From Sphingobacterium daejeonense (lineage in GTDB: Bacteria > Bacteroidota > Bacteroidia > Sphingobacteriales > Sphingobacteriaceae), in contig NZ_LR590470.1 in NCBI RefSeq assembly GCF_901472535.1, positions 1,798,001 to 1,862,000 on the forward strand: a stretch of 64,000 nt of DNA, in the 5' to 3' direction. Positions within the stretch are counted from its first letter, which is position 1. The number at the start of each line of letters is the position of its first letter. Made by a program: the position numbers and the translations under genes. The notes below the pieces were generated by a model. That model was given only the letters and a program-made list of their open reading frames with translations, was not told the origin of the DNA and did not search any database. Below are positions 8,740 through 21,288 of the stretch, in pieces.

Positions 8740-8786
8740 AGTTCCAAATTAATTGTAAGATAAAAATTATAATTTAATTTGGAACT
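8740..8786. terminator. Long AT-rich inverted repeat after rtcB
   Basis: AGTTCCAAATTAA (8740-8752) and TTAATTTGGAACT (8774-8786) are perfect 13-base arms around a 21-base AT-rich loop. There is no clear U-tract. It may end or protect the slipin-rtcB transcript. Its right arm touches the first operator-like site of the SusC gene. Confidence 0.45.
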
Positions 8787-8798
8787 TAATCGGTTAAG
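8785..8798. promoter_or_regulatory. LacI-type operator candidate 1
   Basis: CTTAATCGGTTAAG is a near-palindrome with a central CG, typical of LacI/GalR-family operators. It sits about 110 bp upstream of the SusC start, and a second, perfect copy lies at 8885-8896. Confidence 0.5.
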
Positions 8799-8884
8799 CA
8801 TTAAACTTGTATTAATTATAAACTGAATTACTAATTAAATTTTCGTTCCGATAAGTAGCATTTGTGCTATTGTTGTCGAAATGC

Positions 8885-8896
8885 TTAATCGATTAA
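8885..8896. promoter_or_regulatory. LacI-type operator candidate 2
   Basis: TTAATCGATTAA is a perfect 12-base palindrome 10 bp before the ATG at 8907. It matches the 8785-8798 site and resembles the TTAATCGCTTAA site at 40485 beside the second SusC. A regulator bound here would block the SusC/SusD transcript. No LacI-family gene is in the window. Confidence 0.5.
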
Positions 8897-8906
8897 CTTA
8901 ACAATT

Positions 8907-11900
8907 ATGTCTAATTTACCTATGAAGAATTACCGATTTTCAGGACTCATTGTTCTGTTTATTTGGTTCCAATTAATGGGCATGAACAGTGTTTTAGCTC
9001 AGCAAGGGGCGGTCACTGGGAAAGTAGTGGATAAAGAAGGAGCTGCGGTGGTTGGAGCCACAGTTGCTGCACTTCCGAATGGCAAGAAAACCGCTACAGG
9101 TGAAAACGGGGAATTTACCTTAGAGTCTGGCAGCAGTACTCAAATTAGGGTAACAGCCTTAGGTTATAAACGTATTGATATTCCGATTGCACAGGCATCC
9201 AATATTGTATTGGAGAAGGATGAATTAGGTGTTGAGGAGGTATTGGTCACTGGTTATATGACTCAGCGTAAGGCGGATTTGACGGGTGCTGTTTCTGTTG
9301 TTAAACGGGAAGATTTTGTAAATAACCCAAGTGCAAATGTTATGCGTTCATTGCAGGGTAAGGTCCCTGGTGTCCGTGTTACAACTGATGGTAACCCAGC
9401 TGAAAATGTGGGCATCCAGTTTCGTGGAATTACCTCTTTTAATTCGTCGCCTCCATTAATTGTTTTGGATGGTCAACCTGTTTCCATTAACCTTCGAGAT
9501 ATCAATCCAAATGACATTGAAAATATTCAGTTCCTAAAGGATGCGTCTTCGGCATCAATTTATGGTTCTAGGGCAGCTGGGGGTGTTATTTTAGTGACCA
9601 CCCGTAAAGGTGTAAAAGGAAAAGCTCGGGTCACTTATGAAGGTTATGTAGCTGCAAATAATCCTGGGAATGTACCACAAATGCTAAATGCCGAAGAATA
9701 TGGGAGGGCGTTATGGCAAGCTACTGTCAATGATGGAGACGATCCAAAAGGTATCAGGTATTATGAATACGATTGGGATTTGAATGCTCAAGGAATACCC
9801 GTTCTTAATAGCGTTAAGCCTCTTGAATGGTTAAATGAGGCTAAGACTATGCCTTCAGCGAATACAAATTGGTTTAATGAAGGTATGAGAACTGGAATCC
9901 AACAAAACCATCAAGTTTCCATTACCTCAGGTACAGAAAATTCCACGAGTTTTTTCTCAGTGAATTATTATAACAATGAAGGTACCCAGATTACATCATT
10001 TTTTAGGCGTTTGGCCGCAAGGATGAATAATGAATATGAACTGTTGGATGGGAGGATCAAGATAGGGGAGAATTTGACTTTAACGAATTTGAGAATGCGT
10101 GATATCAATAAGACTTATGATCTTCTAGTAATGCCTCCGAATATTCCTGTTTATGCCAATGACGGTGAATGGGGTGGAGTTGCCATGCCATTGGGCATGG
10201 ATGATTTTGCGAATCCTATCCGTGACATGAAATTGAACCAAGACAATACGGGCAACTTTATGAAAGTTTTGGGTTCAGCTTACTTGACGGCAGAAATCAT
10301 CAACAATTTAACTTTCAGGTCACAATATGGTGTGGATTATAGTATGTGGTACGACCGAAAGATAGATAAAAAGTGGAATGAAGCAGGAGGGAAGGCTGGT
10401 ACGATCAATGGTGTGAGTCAAAATAATTGGCATGATTTGGGTCAAACCTGGACGAATACTTTGTTATATAATCTTTCGACGGGACAGCATCAACTCGATT
10501 TCATGGTTGGTATGGAAGCCTATAAATTTTTGAATGAGACCTTAAATGGATATCGATCTGATATCTTACTTGAAGAACGTGACTATGCATATTTATCAAC
10601 TGCTACTGGTGAGCAACGTACATTCAACGGGGGTGGAAATGAAAGAACTATGCTTTCTTACTTTGCGAAAGCCAATTATGTATTTGCTGATAAATATCTT
10701 GCTTCGGCTACATTTCGTCGTGATGGTTCTTCTTCATTTGGTAAGAACAATAGGTACGGAAATTTTCCTTCCTTTTCTGTTGGATGGAGAATCAAGAACG
10801 AGGAATTTATGAAAGAGGTGGATTGGATTGATGATTTGAAATTTAGGGCGAGTTGGGGTCAGAATGGAAATGCCTCACCTTTGAACTCAGGCAAACTGGT
10901 AAATATTTATGTTACAGATGTTAATGGAACCTCATATGCAATTGGGGGTAATGAAAGTGGAAGTATACCAACAGGTTTTAGGCGTGCAAGCTTAGGTAAT
11001 CCTGATTTAAAATGGGAGACCACCACACAATTCAATATTGGTGCTGATTTCACTTTGTTACAGAACAGATTATATGGTTCATTGGACTGGTTCAATAAGA
11101 AAACGACTGATATGTTGTTTGAGCCGCCATACATAGCCGCACTCGGTGAGGGGGGCTATCGTTGGGTCAATGCTGCTAACATGACCAACAAAGGGATAGA
11201 GGCACAGTTGACCTGGGCGGTTGCCAAGGAAGATTTCAGGTATTCCATTTCAGGGAATATATCAACGTACAAGCATCAAGTAAATTCATTGCCAGAGAAT
11301 GTAAGGTTTGGATATGGTGGAAATGGACTTTTGGATGATATTATTGGTCGTCCGTTGAATTCATTATATGGTTTGGTTGCTGATGGTATTTATAGAACTC
11401 AAGAGGAGGTTGATAATGGGCCAAACCAACCAGGTAAAGGAATTGGCCGTATAAGATATAAAGATTTGGATGGTGATGGAGTAATCAATGAGATATTCGA
11501 TCGTACTTGGATTGGCGTTACGGATCCCAAATTGGCAGCGGGGTTGAATTTCGAAGGAGCCTATAAAAACTTTGATTTCACTCTTTTTATGCAAGGGATA
11601 TTTGGGAATTCTGTACGTAATACCTGGAAGGAGCTAAGTGATTTTTGGAACATAGGTGTTCAAAATGACCGTAACCACCCTAGTAGGATCTTAGATGCAT
11701 GGTCTCCTTTGAATCCTGACTCTGATATTCCGGCACTATCCAGACGAGACGCCAATGCTGAAAAAAGATTCTCTACATATTTCGTAGAGGACGGTTCCTA
11801 TGTCAAATTAAGGAATGTGACGATTGGATATTCACTTCCACTTTCCACCATTGAAAGAATTAAACTGAGCAAACTACGAGTTTATGTAACTGGTCAAAAT

Positions 11901-12020
11901 ATTTTTGCTCTGAAGAAATCTTGGGGCGAGGACAAGTTTACTGGAATGGATCCAGAAAATCCAGGAACTGGTTATCCAATGCCATTCTCATTTTATTTCG
12001 GTGTGAATGTTTCATTTTAA
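8907..12020 (+). CDS. SusC/RagA-type TonB-dependent outer-membrane transporter
   Basis: 1037 residues from the first ATG. An in-frame ATG at 8922 gives a cleaner signal peptide (MKNYRFSGLIVLF through SVLAQ). After cleavage come a CarboxypepD_reg-like domain (GKVVDKEGAAVVGATVAALP), a plug domain with ITSFNSSPPLIVLDGQPV and LKDASSASIYGSRAAGGVI, and the 22-strand barrel ending in aromatic FYFGVNVSF. It imports an oligosaccharide or other polymer fragment together with the SusD-type lipoprotein encoded just downstream. No glycoside hydrolase is linked, so the substrate cannot be named. The two LacI-type sites upstream suggest sugar-responsive control. Confidence 0.93.
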   Translation: MSNLPMKNYRFSGLIVLFIWFQLMGMNSVLAQQGAVTGKVVDKEGAAVVGATVAALPNGKKTATGENGEFTLESGSSTQIRVTALGYKRIDIPIAQASNIVLEKDELGVEEVLVTGYMTQRKADLTGAVSVVKREDFVNNPSANVMRSLQGKVPGVRVTTDGNPAENVGIQFRGITSFNSSPPLIVLDGQPVSINLRDINPNDIENIQFLKDASSASIYGSRAAGGVILVTTRKGVKGKARVTYEGYVAANNPGNVPQMLNAEEYGRALWQATVNDGDDPKGIRYYEYDWDLNAQGIPVLNSVKPLEWLNEAKTMPSANTNWFNEGMRTGIQQNHQVSITSGTENSTSFFSVNYYNNEGTQITSFFRRLAARMNNEYELLDGRIKIGENLTLTNLRMRDINKTYDLLVMPPNIPVYANDGEWGGVAMPLGMDDFANPIRDMKLNQDNTGNFMKVLGSAYLTAEIINNLTFRSQYGVDYSMWYDRKIDKKWNEAGGKAGTINGVSQNNWHDLGQTWTNTLLYNLSTGQHQLDFMVGMEAYKFLNETLNGYRSDILLEERDYAYLSTATGEQRTFNGGGNERTMLSYFAKANYVFADKYLASATFRRDGSSSFGKNNRYGNFPSFSVGWRIKNEEFMKEVDWIDDLKFRASWGQNGNASPLNSGKLVNIYVTDVNGTSYAIGGNESGSIPTGFRRASLGNPDLKWETTTQFNIGADFTLLQNRLYGSLDWFNKKTTDMLFEPPYIAALGEGGYRWVNAANMTNKGIEAQLTWAVAKEDFRYSISGNISTYKHQVNSLPENVRFGYGGNGLLDDIIGRPLNSLYGLVADGIYRTQEEVDNGPNQPGKGIGRIRYKDLDGDGVINEIFDRTWIGVTDPKLAAGLNFEGAYKNFDFTLFMQGIFGNSVRNTWKELSDFWNIGVQNDRNHPSRILDAWSPLNPDSDIPALSRRDANAEKRFSTYFVEDGSYVKLRNVTIGYSLPLSTIERIKLSKLRVYVTGQNIFALKKSWGEDKFTGMDPENPGTGYPMPFSFYFGVNVSF

Positions 12021-12031
12021 TCTTAGCTATC

Positions 12032-13780
12032 ATGAAAAATTTAAAATCTATAATATATATCTTCTTATCATTTTCATTGATTGGATGTTCCAAATTTTTA
12101 GATGTAAATCCAAAAGGAGTATTGTCGGAGGAGCAGGTTTCCAAGCCTGAATTAATTGACAATTTTGTTGTGGCTGCTTATGCGGCTATGCCTGGTTTAG
12201 GTTTTGGTACCACTCATGCACCATGGATTCAGAGTGTAAGATCTGATGATGCCTATAAAGGTGGTGGAGGTCTCAGTGACCAAACTCCTTGGTATGAGAT
12301 GGAAATTTATACGGCCGTAACCCCCAATATTGGCAACAATGATGGCCCTTGGTATTTAGGGTATGTAGGAATCAGTCGGTGCAACACGGCTATCCGTCTA
12401 TTGAATGAGATGGATGCGGCAGAATATGAACTTAAGGAAGAGCGGATTGCTGAGATGAAATTTCTCCGCAGTTGGATCTATTTGGGGATGAAATTGCGAT
12501 GGAAATATATTCCATTTATCGATGATACGGTTCCTAATGATGCAGTGATTGTTGAAGGGATTTCCAATAGACCTGATGATATGAAAAATGATTTGCCAAT
12601 ATGGGATAGAATCATCCAGGATTTTGAAGATGCAGCTAAAGTTTTGCCAGATATTCAGACAGAGAAAGGTAGACCTACAAAATATGCTGCGCATGCATTT
12701 GCTGCAAAAGCTTTGCTTTTCAGGGCATACGAGCAAAATGACCAACATAAAGTAGTCAATATCAATAAAGAGACTTTGCAAAAATCATTGGTGCATATCA
12801 ATGAAATTATGACTAAGGACAAAAGTCAATTTGACTTAGAAGAAGATTTTGCAAACAATTTCCTGCCTGAATTTGACAACAAGACGAAGGAATCACTATG
12901 GGAAATTCAATATTCCATTGATGATGGAACGACAGATGGGCGTATAAATCGTGGGGATGAGTTAAATGCGCCATGGTGGACTCCTTTTTTCAGTTGCTGT
13001 GATTTCCATAAGGTTTCTTACACAATGATTAATGCCTTTAAAACAGATAATACTGGTTTGCCTGATTTTGAAAACTATAATAACACAGAATTTATGGGTG
13101 ACAAGTATAAAGAATATTTCAAATCTCATTCTTTTGACCCTCGTTTAGGGCATACTGCTGCAATCCCAGGTTATCCTTGGAAATATAATAATGCAATTAT
13201 CTATCAGGAATCAGGCTCGAGAGCACCTTTTCAATATGGTTATTTCAATTCTATGAAAGAACAAGTTGATCCAAATTGTAATTGTTTATTCAAGCCATTC
13301 TACATCTATAATTCCATGAATAAAAAGGAAATTAGGTATTCTGAAGTTTTACTTTGGAAGGCTGAGATTTTGATGGAGCAGGGACAGTTGCAGGAGTCGT
13401 TGAACTTGGTGAATAGGGTGAGGAGCAGAGCAGCTACAAGCTTGGCACATTTGAAAAAAGCTGATGGTACGCTATGGATGAATTATAAAATTGAACTATA
13501 CAAGCCAGGGGTGAATTTTACTTTGAACAAAGAGAATTTAAAGAAAGCAATAATCTGGGAGAACAGGTTAGAGTTTGCTAATGAGGGAAGGCGATATTTT
13601 GATTTATTGAGATGGGGGCTTCTTTCAGAAACCATGAATGAATATTTGAACAAAGAAAAAAGAAGGTTTGATTGGTACAATCAAGGAAGGTTTGTAGCTG
13701 GGCGAGATGAGTATTTGCCCATTCCACAACCACAAATGAATTGGTCTAAGGGATCATACAAACAAAATCCGGGATATTAA
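12032..13780 (+). CDS. SusD/RagB-type surface lipoprotein
   Basis: 582 residues from the ATG at 12032. This start gives a lipoprotein signal with lipobox LIGC (MKNLKSIIYIFLSFSLIGC); an earlier in-frame start inside susC would hide it. SKFLDVNPKG right after the lipid Cys, the N-terminal TPR-like helices, EVLLWKAEILMEQG and the C-terminal ENRLEFANEGRRYFDLLRWG ... LPIPQPQ signature are all typical of SusD/RagB. It caps the SusC barrel and binds the glycan at the cell surface. Confidence 0.93.
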   Translation: MKNLKSIIYIFLSFSLIGCSKFLDVNPKGVLSEEQVSKPELIDNFVVAAYAAMPGLGFGTTHAPWIQSVRSDDAYKGGGGLSDQTPWYEMEIYTAVTPNIGNNDGPWYLGYVGISRCNTAIRLLNEMDAAEYELKEERIAEMKFLRSWIYLGMKLRWKYIPFIDDTVPNDAVIVEGISNRPDDMKNDLPIWDRIIQDFEDAAKVLPDIQTEKGRPTKYAAHAFAAKALLFRAYEQNDQHKVVNINKETLQKSLVHINEIMTKDKSQFDLEEDFANNFLPEFDNKTKESLWEIQYSIDDGTTDGRINRGDELNAPWWTPFFSCCDFHKVSYTMINAFKTDNTGLPDFENYNNTEFMGDKYKEYFKSHSFDPRLGHTAAIPGYPWKYNNAIIYQESGSRAPFQYGYFNSMKEQVDPNCNCLFKPFYIYNSMNKKEIRYSEVLLWKAEILMEQGQLQESLNLVNRVRSRAATSLAHLKKADGTLWMNYKIELYKPGVNFTLNKENLKKAIIWENRLEFANEGRRYFDLLRWGLLSETMNEYLNKEKRRFDWYNQGRFVAGRDEYLPIPQPQMNWSKGSYKQNPGY

Positions 13781-13791
13781 AAAGATATATT

Positions 13792-14205
13792 ATGAAAAGA
13801 TATATAATAGCGTTGATTGTTATGGTAATAATTTCTGCGTGTCGTAAAGATGAGTTTGATGTAAAAGAAGGAGTCAGTTTGCCAACTGTTGAGAATTTGA
13901 AATCTGAGGCTGTGGGAACAAGTCAAGTTAAATTGAGTTGGCAAATTCCGCAACAAATTCCTTCAGAAATTGAAAGGCCACTGAAGGTATTTTTAGAGGT
14001 GAATAAAATTATTGGTCCAACTAAGCATATTTCAGTATTCAGTCATACAATTGAGGAAGAGGCGACCTCCTTTCTTTTTGATATCCCTACGGATCCTGGA
14101 GAATATCATGTGGTTGTAAAGTTAAATGGTACCACGGTCAAAAAAGATAAAAACTATTCGCAGAATATTTTTTCATTAGGTCAAACCATTGTTTTAAAGA
14201 AATAG
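13792..14205 (+). CDS. Small surface lipoprotein, FnIII-like
   Basis: 137 residues with a lipoprotein signal (MKRYIIALIVMVIISAC). The mature part reads as one beta-sandwich: LPTVENLKSEAVGTSQVKLSW is the start of a fibronectin type III repeat, and GEYHVVVKLNG a later strand. Such short proteins often close SusCD operons (DUF4945-like), and they probably belong to the surface binding complex. It is 11 bp after susD and before a strong terminator, so it is the last gene of the operon. Confidence 0.7.
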   Translation: MKRYIIALIVMVIISACRKDEFDVKEGVSLPTVENLKSEAVGTSQVKLSWQIPQQIPSEIERPLKVFLEVNKIIGPTKHISVFSHTIEEEATSFLFDIPTDPGEYHVVVKLNGTTVKKDKNYSQNIFSLGQTIVLKK

Positions 14206-14241
14206 TTATTGGTGTTTTATATTAGATTTATTAGTTTGTTA

Positions 14242-14278
14242 CAGGATTGGCAGGGATTACCCTGCCATCCTGGTTTTT
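14242..14278 (+). terminator. Intrinsic terminator of the first SusCD operon
   Basis: CAGGA...GGCAGGG (14242-14255) pairs with CCCTGCC...TCCTG (14260-14272) around an ATTA loop, followed by GTTTTT. Confidence 0.85.
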
Positions 14279-14306
14279 AAGAATTAGGGTCACACTAATT
14301 ACTATC

Positions 14307-15011
14307 TTAATATTTTATTTGCCTAAAGGACCAGTTATAACAATCGACTAGAGTTAGCTGGTTTGGTTGAATTGGCAATCCAATGATTATTTTCAATGTT
14401 AGCATGGCCATCATACTTCCAATTATCCCTGGCAGTGCACCTAGTACTCCAAATTGGTCACAATTCTGAATATCTTCAGCATTTGGAGGAGTAGGGAATA
14501 AGTCTCTCATCTGCTTGCTGCCTTGGTAATTGAAGACTGCAACTTGACCTTCAAAAGAGAATATGCTTCCATAAACGAGAGGTTTGTCCAATTTGATACA
14601 ATAGTCGTTTACTAAATATCGAGTTTCAAAATTATCAGATCCGTCAACCACTATGTCAAAATCTGCCAAGATGGAGATAATATTATCTTCAGACAGCATT
14701 GAGTTTATGGGAATAAATTCTATACTTGAATTGAATTGTTTGACAAATGATTCAGCGCTTTCAACTTTGGGTTTTCCGATAAATTTTTCCTGATGTATCA
14801 CTTGTCTGTTAAGGTTGTGGATTTCCAGAATGTCAAAATCAACTACGGCGAGTTTTCCAACACCTGCGGCAGATAGATATTGAATTACAGGAGAGCCCAA
14901 CCCGCCTGCACCGACTACTAATACTTTGGAATTCTTCAATTTCCGTTGTCCTTCGACCGAGACTTCTTCCATAAAAATCTGTCTACTATATCGACTGAAT
15001 TCTTGATCCAT
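14307..15011 (-). CDS. thiF: ThiF/MoeB-type adenylyltransferase
   Basis: 234 residues, an E1-like enzyme that adenylates the C-terminal glycine of ThiS. Seen: YSRQIFMEEVSVEGQRKLKNSKV, the ATP loop VVGAGGLGSPVIQYL, DFDILEIHNLNRQ, DGSDNFETRYLVND, and GALPGIIGSMMAMLTLKII. There is no rhodanese domain, so sulfur must come from another protein. It is the last gene of the thiamin operon, and its pairing with thiS and thiG makes ThiF rather than MoeB the better name. Confidence 0.85.
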   Translation of the reverse strand: MDQEFSRYSRQIFMEEVSVEGQRKLKNSKVLVVGAGGLGSPVIQYLSAAGVGKLAVVDFDILEIHNLNRQVIHQEKFIGKPKVESAESFVKQFNSSIEFIPINSMLSEDNIISILADFDIVVDGSDNFETRYLVNDYCIKLDKPLVYGSIFSFEGQVAVFNYQGSKQMRDLFPTPPNAEDIQNCDQFGVLGALPGIIGSMMAMLTLKIIIGLPIQPNQLTLVDCYNWSFRQIKY

Positions 15012-15018
15012 AGTTTAC

Positions 15019-16137
15019 CTAATTGATTGCAGAGAAGCAGTTGTCCCAATCCTTCATGATTGGATCATAACCGACTTCTTTTATTTTATTTTTTATCTCC
15101 TGCATGCTTCTTTCATCGGAGATTTCAAATTGTTCTAATGATTGCGGATCTACCGTATATCCTCCTGGATTCGTCTTTGAAGCTGCACTCATTGTTGTAG
15201 CGCCTAATTTAATAATATGATCTCTGAATTTTTCACTTTCCCGAGTAGAAATGGAAATCTCCAAATCTGGATTCCATAATCGATAAGCACAGATTAGTTG
15301 GAGCAGATGTTTGTCTTCCATAATAAAATTAGGTTCTACAAAACCTTCGGCTGGTCTGAGTCTGGGAAATGATACGGAACACTTGGTTTGCCAGTATTTT
15401 TTTTGAAGGTATTCCAAATGCATAGCATTATAAAAGCTATCAATTCTCCAATCTTCAAGACCCAAAAGCACACCCAATCCAATTTTATGGATTCCAGCTG
15501 AACCTATACGGTCTGGTGTATCGATACGATAATTGAAGTTAGACTTTTTTCCCTTTGGGTGATAAGTTTTATAAACTTCTTCATGATAGGTTTCTTGATA
15601 TACCAAGACAGAGTGAACTCCAGCTTGATGAAGTCTTTCATATTCGGATTGAGATAGAGGTTGGACCTCGATTGAAATATTTGAAAAGTAGGGTTTTAAA
15701 AGACGGATTGCATTCAGAAAATATTCTATTTCAACAATTTTATTGGATTCACCAGAAACTAATAAGACATGGTTTACGCCCATGTCCTTCAGGGCAAGTG
15801 CTTCTAGAACAATTTCTGTATTGCTCAGTGTCTTTCTTTTAATTTTGTTGTCCATACTGAAACCGCAATAGGTACAAATATTTTGACATTCGTTGCTCAA
15901 ATACATAGGAGCATATAGCTGAATTGTTTTACCAAATCTTTGTTGGGTAATCTGATTGCTCATGATTGCCATTTTTTCCAATAGTGGTTCTGCTGCCGGA
16001 CTGATCAGGTTGAGGAAATCCAAAATGTTTTTTTTTGGTCGATTTAAAGATGCTTGAGCTTCAATTTCAGTACATCTCATTATTCTATTTCCAACGTCAG
16101 ACCAACTGAATTGATTTAAATAATCTTTTATTTCCAT
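15019..16137 (-). CDS. thiH: 2-iminoacetate synthase ThiH
   Basis: 372 residues, a radical SAM tyrosine lyase that makes dehydroglycine (2-iminoacetate) for the thiazole ring of thiamin. The [4Fe-4S] motif C-x3-C-x2-C is seen in SNECQNICTYCGFS, followed by GVNHVLLVSGES and the C-terminal BATS-type region with FPRLRPAEGF. Tyrosine use makes it the anaerobic-type alternative to ThiO. It lies 2 bp from thiG and 7 bp from thiF. Confidence 0.93.
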   Translation of the reverse strand: MEIKDYLNQFSWSDVGNRIMRCTEIEAQASLNRPKKNILDFLNLISPAAEPLLEKMAIMSNQITQQRFGKTIQLYAPMYLSNECQNICTYCGFSMDNKIKRKTLSNTEIVLEALALKDMGVNHVLLVSGESNKIVEIEYFLNAIRLLKPYFSNISIEVQPLSQSEYERLHQAGVHSVLVYQETYHEEVYKTYHPKGKKSNFNYRIDTPDRIGSAGIHKIGLGVLLGLEDWRIDSFYNAMHLEYLQKKYWQTKCSVSFPRLRPAEGFVEPNFIMEDKHLLQLICAYRLWNPDLEISISTRESEKFRDHIIKLGATTMSAASKTNPGGYTVDPQSLEQFEISDERSMQEIKNKIKEVGYDPIMKDWDNCFSAIN

Positions 16138-16139
16138 TA

Positions 16140-16913
16140 TTAGTCCATTAAAAAAGAGGTGAGTGGGGAGGATGCATTAGCTTTATTATTCTCTGATGCG
16201 AGACCTGATTCGTAAGCTATTCTTCCAGCTATGATTGCCAATTTAAATGCTTCGGCCATTTTGACCGGGTTTGATGCGGTTGCAATTGCTGTATTTACTA
16301 AAACTGCATCTGCACCAATTTCCATAGCTTTGGCTGCATCGGAGGGTGTCCCAATTCCTGCGTCAACAACAACTGGTACTTGACTTTGTTCAATAATTAT
16401 TTCAAGAAAATCAACAGTTTTTAGTCCTTTGTTACTACCTATTGGAGCGCCCAAAGGCATGACGACTGCGGTTCCAGCGTATTCCAGTTTTTTACATAGT
16501 ACGGGGTCTGCATGGATATATGGCATGACTATAAAGCCCAATTTTGCCAGTTCTTCTGTAGCTTTCAACGTTTCTATAGGGTCAGGCATTAAATAGCGAG
16601 GGTCAGGGTGTATTTCAAGCTTTACCCAATTTGTCTGCAATGCTTCCCGAGCCAACTGAGCAGCCAACACAGCTTCTTTGGCATTTCTTGCTCCGGAGGT
16701 ATTAGGTAGTAAACTAACTTGTGGCAGGACTAAAGATTCCAACAGGTTATTTTCTTGGGATTTGGAATCAATTCGTTTTAATGCTAATGTAACTAATTCT
16801 GTCTGTGATGCTAACACAGATTCCGACATCTGTGTTAAATCGCCAAATTTACCCGTGCCAAGGAACAGTCTGGAATTAAATACTTTATCTGCAATTATTA
16901 ATTTGTTCTTCAT
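16140..16913 (-). CDS. thiG: Thiazole synthase ThiG
   Basis: 257 residues, the usual length. ThiG condenses deoxyxylulose 5-phosphate, dehydroglycine and ThiS thiocarboxylate into the thiazole phosphate. Motifs: [28 protein letters not shown], the Schiff-base Lys in [56 protein letters not shown]. Its start overlaps the end of thiE by 29 bases. Confidence 0.95.
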   Translation of the reverse strand: MKNKLIIADKVFNSRLFLGTGKFGDLTQMSESVLASQTELVTLALKRIDSKSQENNLLESLVLPQVSLLPNTSGARNAKEAVLAAQLAREALQTNWVKLEIHPDPRYLMPDPIETLKATEELAKLGFIVMPYIHADPVLCKKLEYAGTAVVMPLGAPIGSNKGLKTVDFLEIIIEQSQVPVVVDAGIGTPSDAAKAMEIGADAVLVNTAIATASNPVKMAEAFKLAIIAGRIAYESGLASENNKANASSPLTSFLMD

Positions 16914-17518
16914 AGTTTGTTTTCAATTTTGTAATCAATTCAGGATTTCTTTTTATCAAACTGGATACTGCTATTCCATATATACCGATGTGGATGAGCT
17001 TTTGGATATCATTTTCTTCTAAACCTCCAATAGCAAAAATTGGAGGAGTAACAATTTTTCCAGCTTTAATTTTATTACAGATGTTTTTATAACCTTCCAA
17101 TCCTAGGATAGGGCTTAACTTCTTTTTTGTAGGCGTGAACCTCATTGGTCCTAAGCCAATGTAATCGCAGCCTTCCCTTTGACGTCGAATAACATCTTCA
17201 TAAGTATTTGCGGTTCCACCAAATATTTTAGATTCTCCTAATATGTTCTTTGCTGAGTCAATTGACTCATCGTTTAATCCCAAGTGGATGCCATCAGCAT
17301 CCATCTCCTTCGCAAGAGATACATGGTCGTTGATTATATAGGTTGCTTTATATTCTTGACATAGTTTTTTGATATTGTAGGCAAGGTTGTGAAGCTCATT
17401 AGTTGCAGGGTAAGTTTTCCACCTTAACTGAACCCATTGTATTCCGTTGTCTAAAGCATTTTTGACGTTTTCAATTTGATCGTTATAATCAAATCCATCA
17501 GATATATACTGGATTCTT

Positions 17519-17532
<14 letters not shown>
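16885..17532 (-). CDS. thiE: Thiamine-phosphate synthase ThiE
   Basis: 215 residues from the ATG at 17532; an ATG four codons earlier is also possible. It couples HMP-PP with thiazole phosphate. Seen: [33 protein letters not shown], the catalytic loop [14 protein letters not shown], and [13 protein letters not shown]. All the phosphate-binding glycines are kept, so this is the likely true enzyme of the two ThiE-like proteins here. Both ends overlap their neighbours, typical of a tightly coupled operon. Confidence 0.9.
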
Positions 17533-20161
<2,629 letters not shown>

Positions 20162-20165
<4 letters not shown>

Positions 20166-20206
20166 TCCCTTAAAGTTTATAAGCAATAAATATGCTTTAG
20201 GAATGG
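20162..20206 (-). promoter_or_regulatory. thiS start-masking hairpin (riboswitch expression platform)
   Basis: On the minus strand CCATTCC-CTTTA arms pair as GGAATGG (20200-20206) with CCATTCC (20162-20168), and CTTTA (20195-20199) with TAAAG (20171-20175), twelve pairs in all. The thiS ATG and the purine-rich stretch before it lie inside the stem. This would make the riboswitch act on translation initiation. Confidence 0.55.
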
Positions 20207-20243
20207 CTACATTGGATACAGGCGACCCATGAAAGACATTTTA

Positions 20244-20320
20244 CTTTTCCCTCCGCTAGTATGATCTAGATCAGGTTGTAAGGGTAAAATCTCAGCCTGC
20301 AACAAGTGCAGACACCCCTA
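20244..20320 (-). promoter_or_regulatory. TPP riboswitch (THI box)
   Basis: On the minus strand the conserved core is readable: GGGGTGTC near the 5' end, GCAGGCTGAGAT, ACCCTTACAACCTGATCT, and AGCGGAGGGAAAAG at the 3' end. It lies about 80 bases upstream of thiS and controls the whole thi operon; bound thiamin diphosphate turns it off. Confidence 0.95.
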
Positions 20321-20406
20321 AAGCTTGGGCAAGTTAACTAAATGAATTAACTAAAAGAAATAATTTGTTATTTAAACTACACGTAAAAGCCTGTATATAG
20401 TGCTGT

Positions 20407-21147
20407 TTACTTTAGGTTTATATGGTTTTGCGAATTCTTTTCTTTAAATTCTTTGTAGGAATTTTTTACATATACATGTAAGTCATAAGTCGTCCAATAT
20501 TGAGCAGTTTCAAGGTCTGGTCTATATTCTACCATAAATTTTTCGAGTTCATCATTCTCCATTGGAATAATTTCATAAATGGAAACCTTATTGAATATTT
20601 GGTCGACCTCCATATTTTCGATTTCTTGATTCATGAACTTTTCAAATCTTCGAGCATTTTTCCCTGCAGCACTGAATTTTTCATAAAAGAAAGTTATGGG
20701 TGAGCCTCCAATAGGAGAAAGGAGGTACCATGGTGGTTTGCCTGAATAATGTAATCCGCCCTTAACATTGTAATCATGTTTCATGGCATGCAATTCCTTA
20801 AATCTTGCAGCTTTTGTATTTCCCATTACGACTATTTCCTCGAGTACAATAGGTTTCTTCTGCAGGTATACTAACTCTGGCAAATCGTAAGCTTCTATAG
20901 TGAGTGTGTTCCAATGAGGATGGACAAACATGATACTGTCATATGGATTCGCGTCAATGTGAAATGATCCGTCAGCACCAGAATATAAGGTTTGTTTTGT
21001 TCTATTATTTATTACTTTGATGTTTTTTAATAAAAGAGTACTATCACTAGAGAAGATAGTTCCCGGATAGCTGTACTGAATCTGAGCATATAGACCTGAT
21101 GTGAATAGGAAATTAAATATGATGAAAATAATTAGTTTGAATTTCAT
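20407..21147 (-). CDS. Exported protein with carboxypeptidase-like regulatory domain
   Basis: 246 residues, Sec signal peptide cleaved after LYAQ. Residues ~22-100 read as a CarboxypepD_reg-like beta-sandwich (YPGTIFSSDSTLLLKNIKVINN, YSGADGSFHIDA). A conserved GNTKAARFKELHAMKHDYNVKGGLHYSGKPPWYLLSPIGGSP region follows, which is common in Bacteroidota envelope proteins of unknown role. Monocistronic, with its start about 130 bp from the divergent EamA gene. Confidence 0.6.
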   Translation of the reverse strand: MKFKLIIFIIFNFLFTSGLYAQIQYSYPGTIFSSDSTLLLKNIKVINNRTKQTLYSGADGSFHIDANPYDSIMFVHPHWNTLTIEAYDLPELVYLQKKPIVLEEIVVMGNTKAARFKELHAMKHDYNVKGGLHYSGKPPWYLLSPIGGSPITFFYEKFSAAGKNARRFEKFMNQEIENMEVDQIFNKVSIYEIIPMENDELEKFMVEYRPDLETAQYWTTYDLHVYVKNSYKEFKEKNSQNHINLK

Positions 21148-21288
21148 GATATGATTTTTGGTTCCTAAAACTTAGTCTAATTTAAGATTTATCGTTCAAA
21201 GATAATTGTGTGATAACTTAATTTAACAAATCCTGCGGAGAAATTATATAGTTGCCTTATATTTACGGCAATAACCTAGGTGAAATAC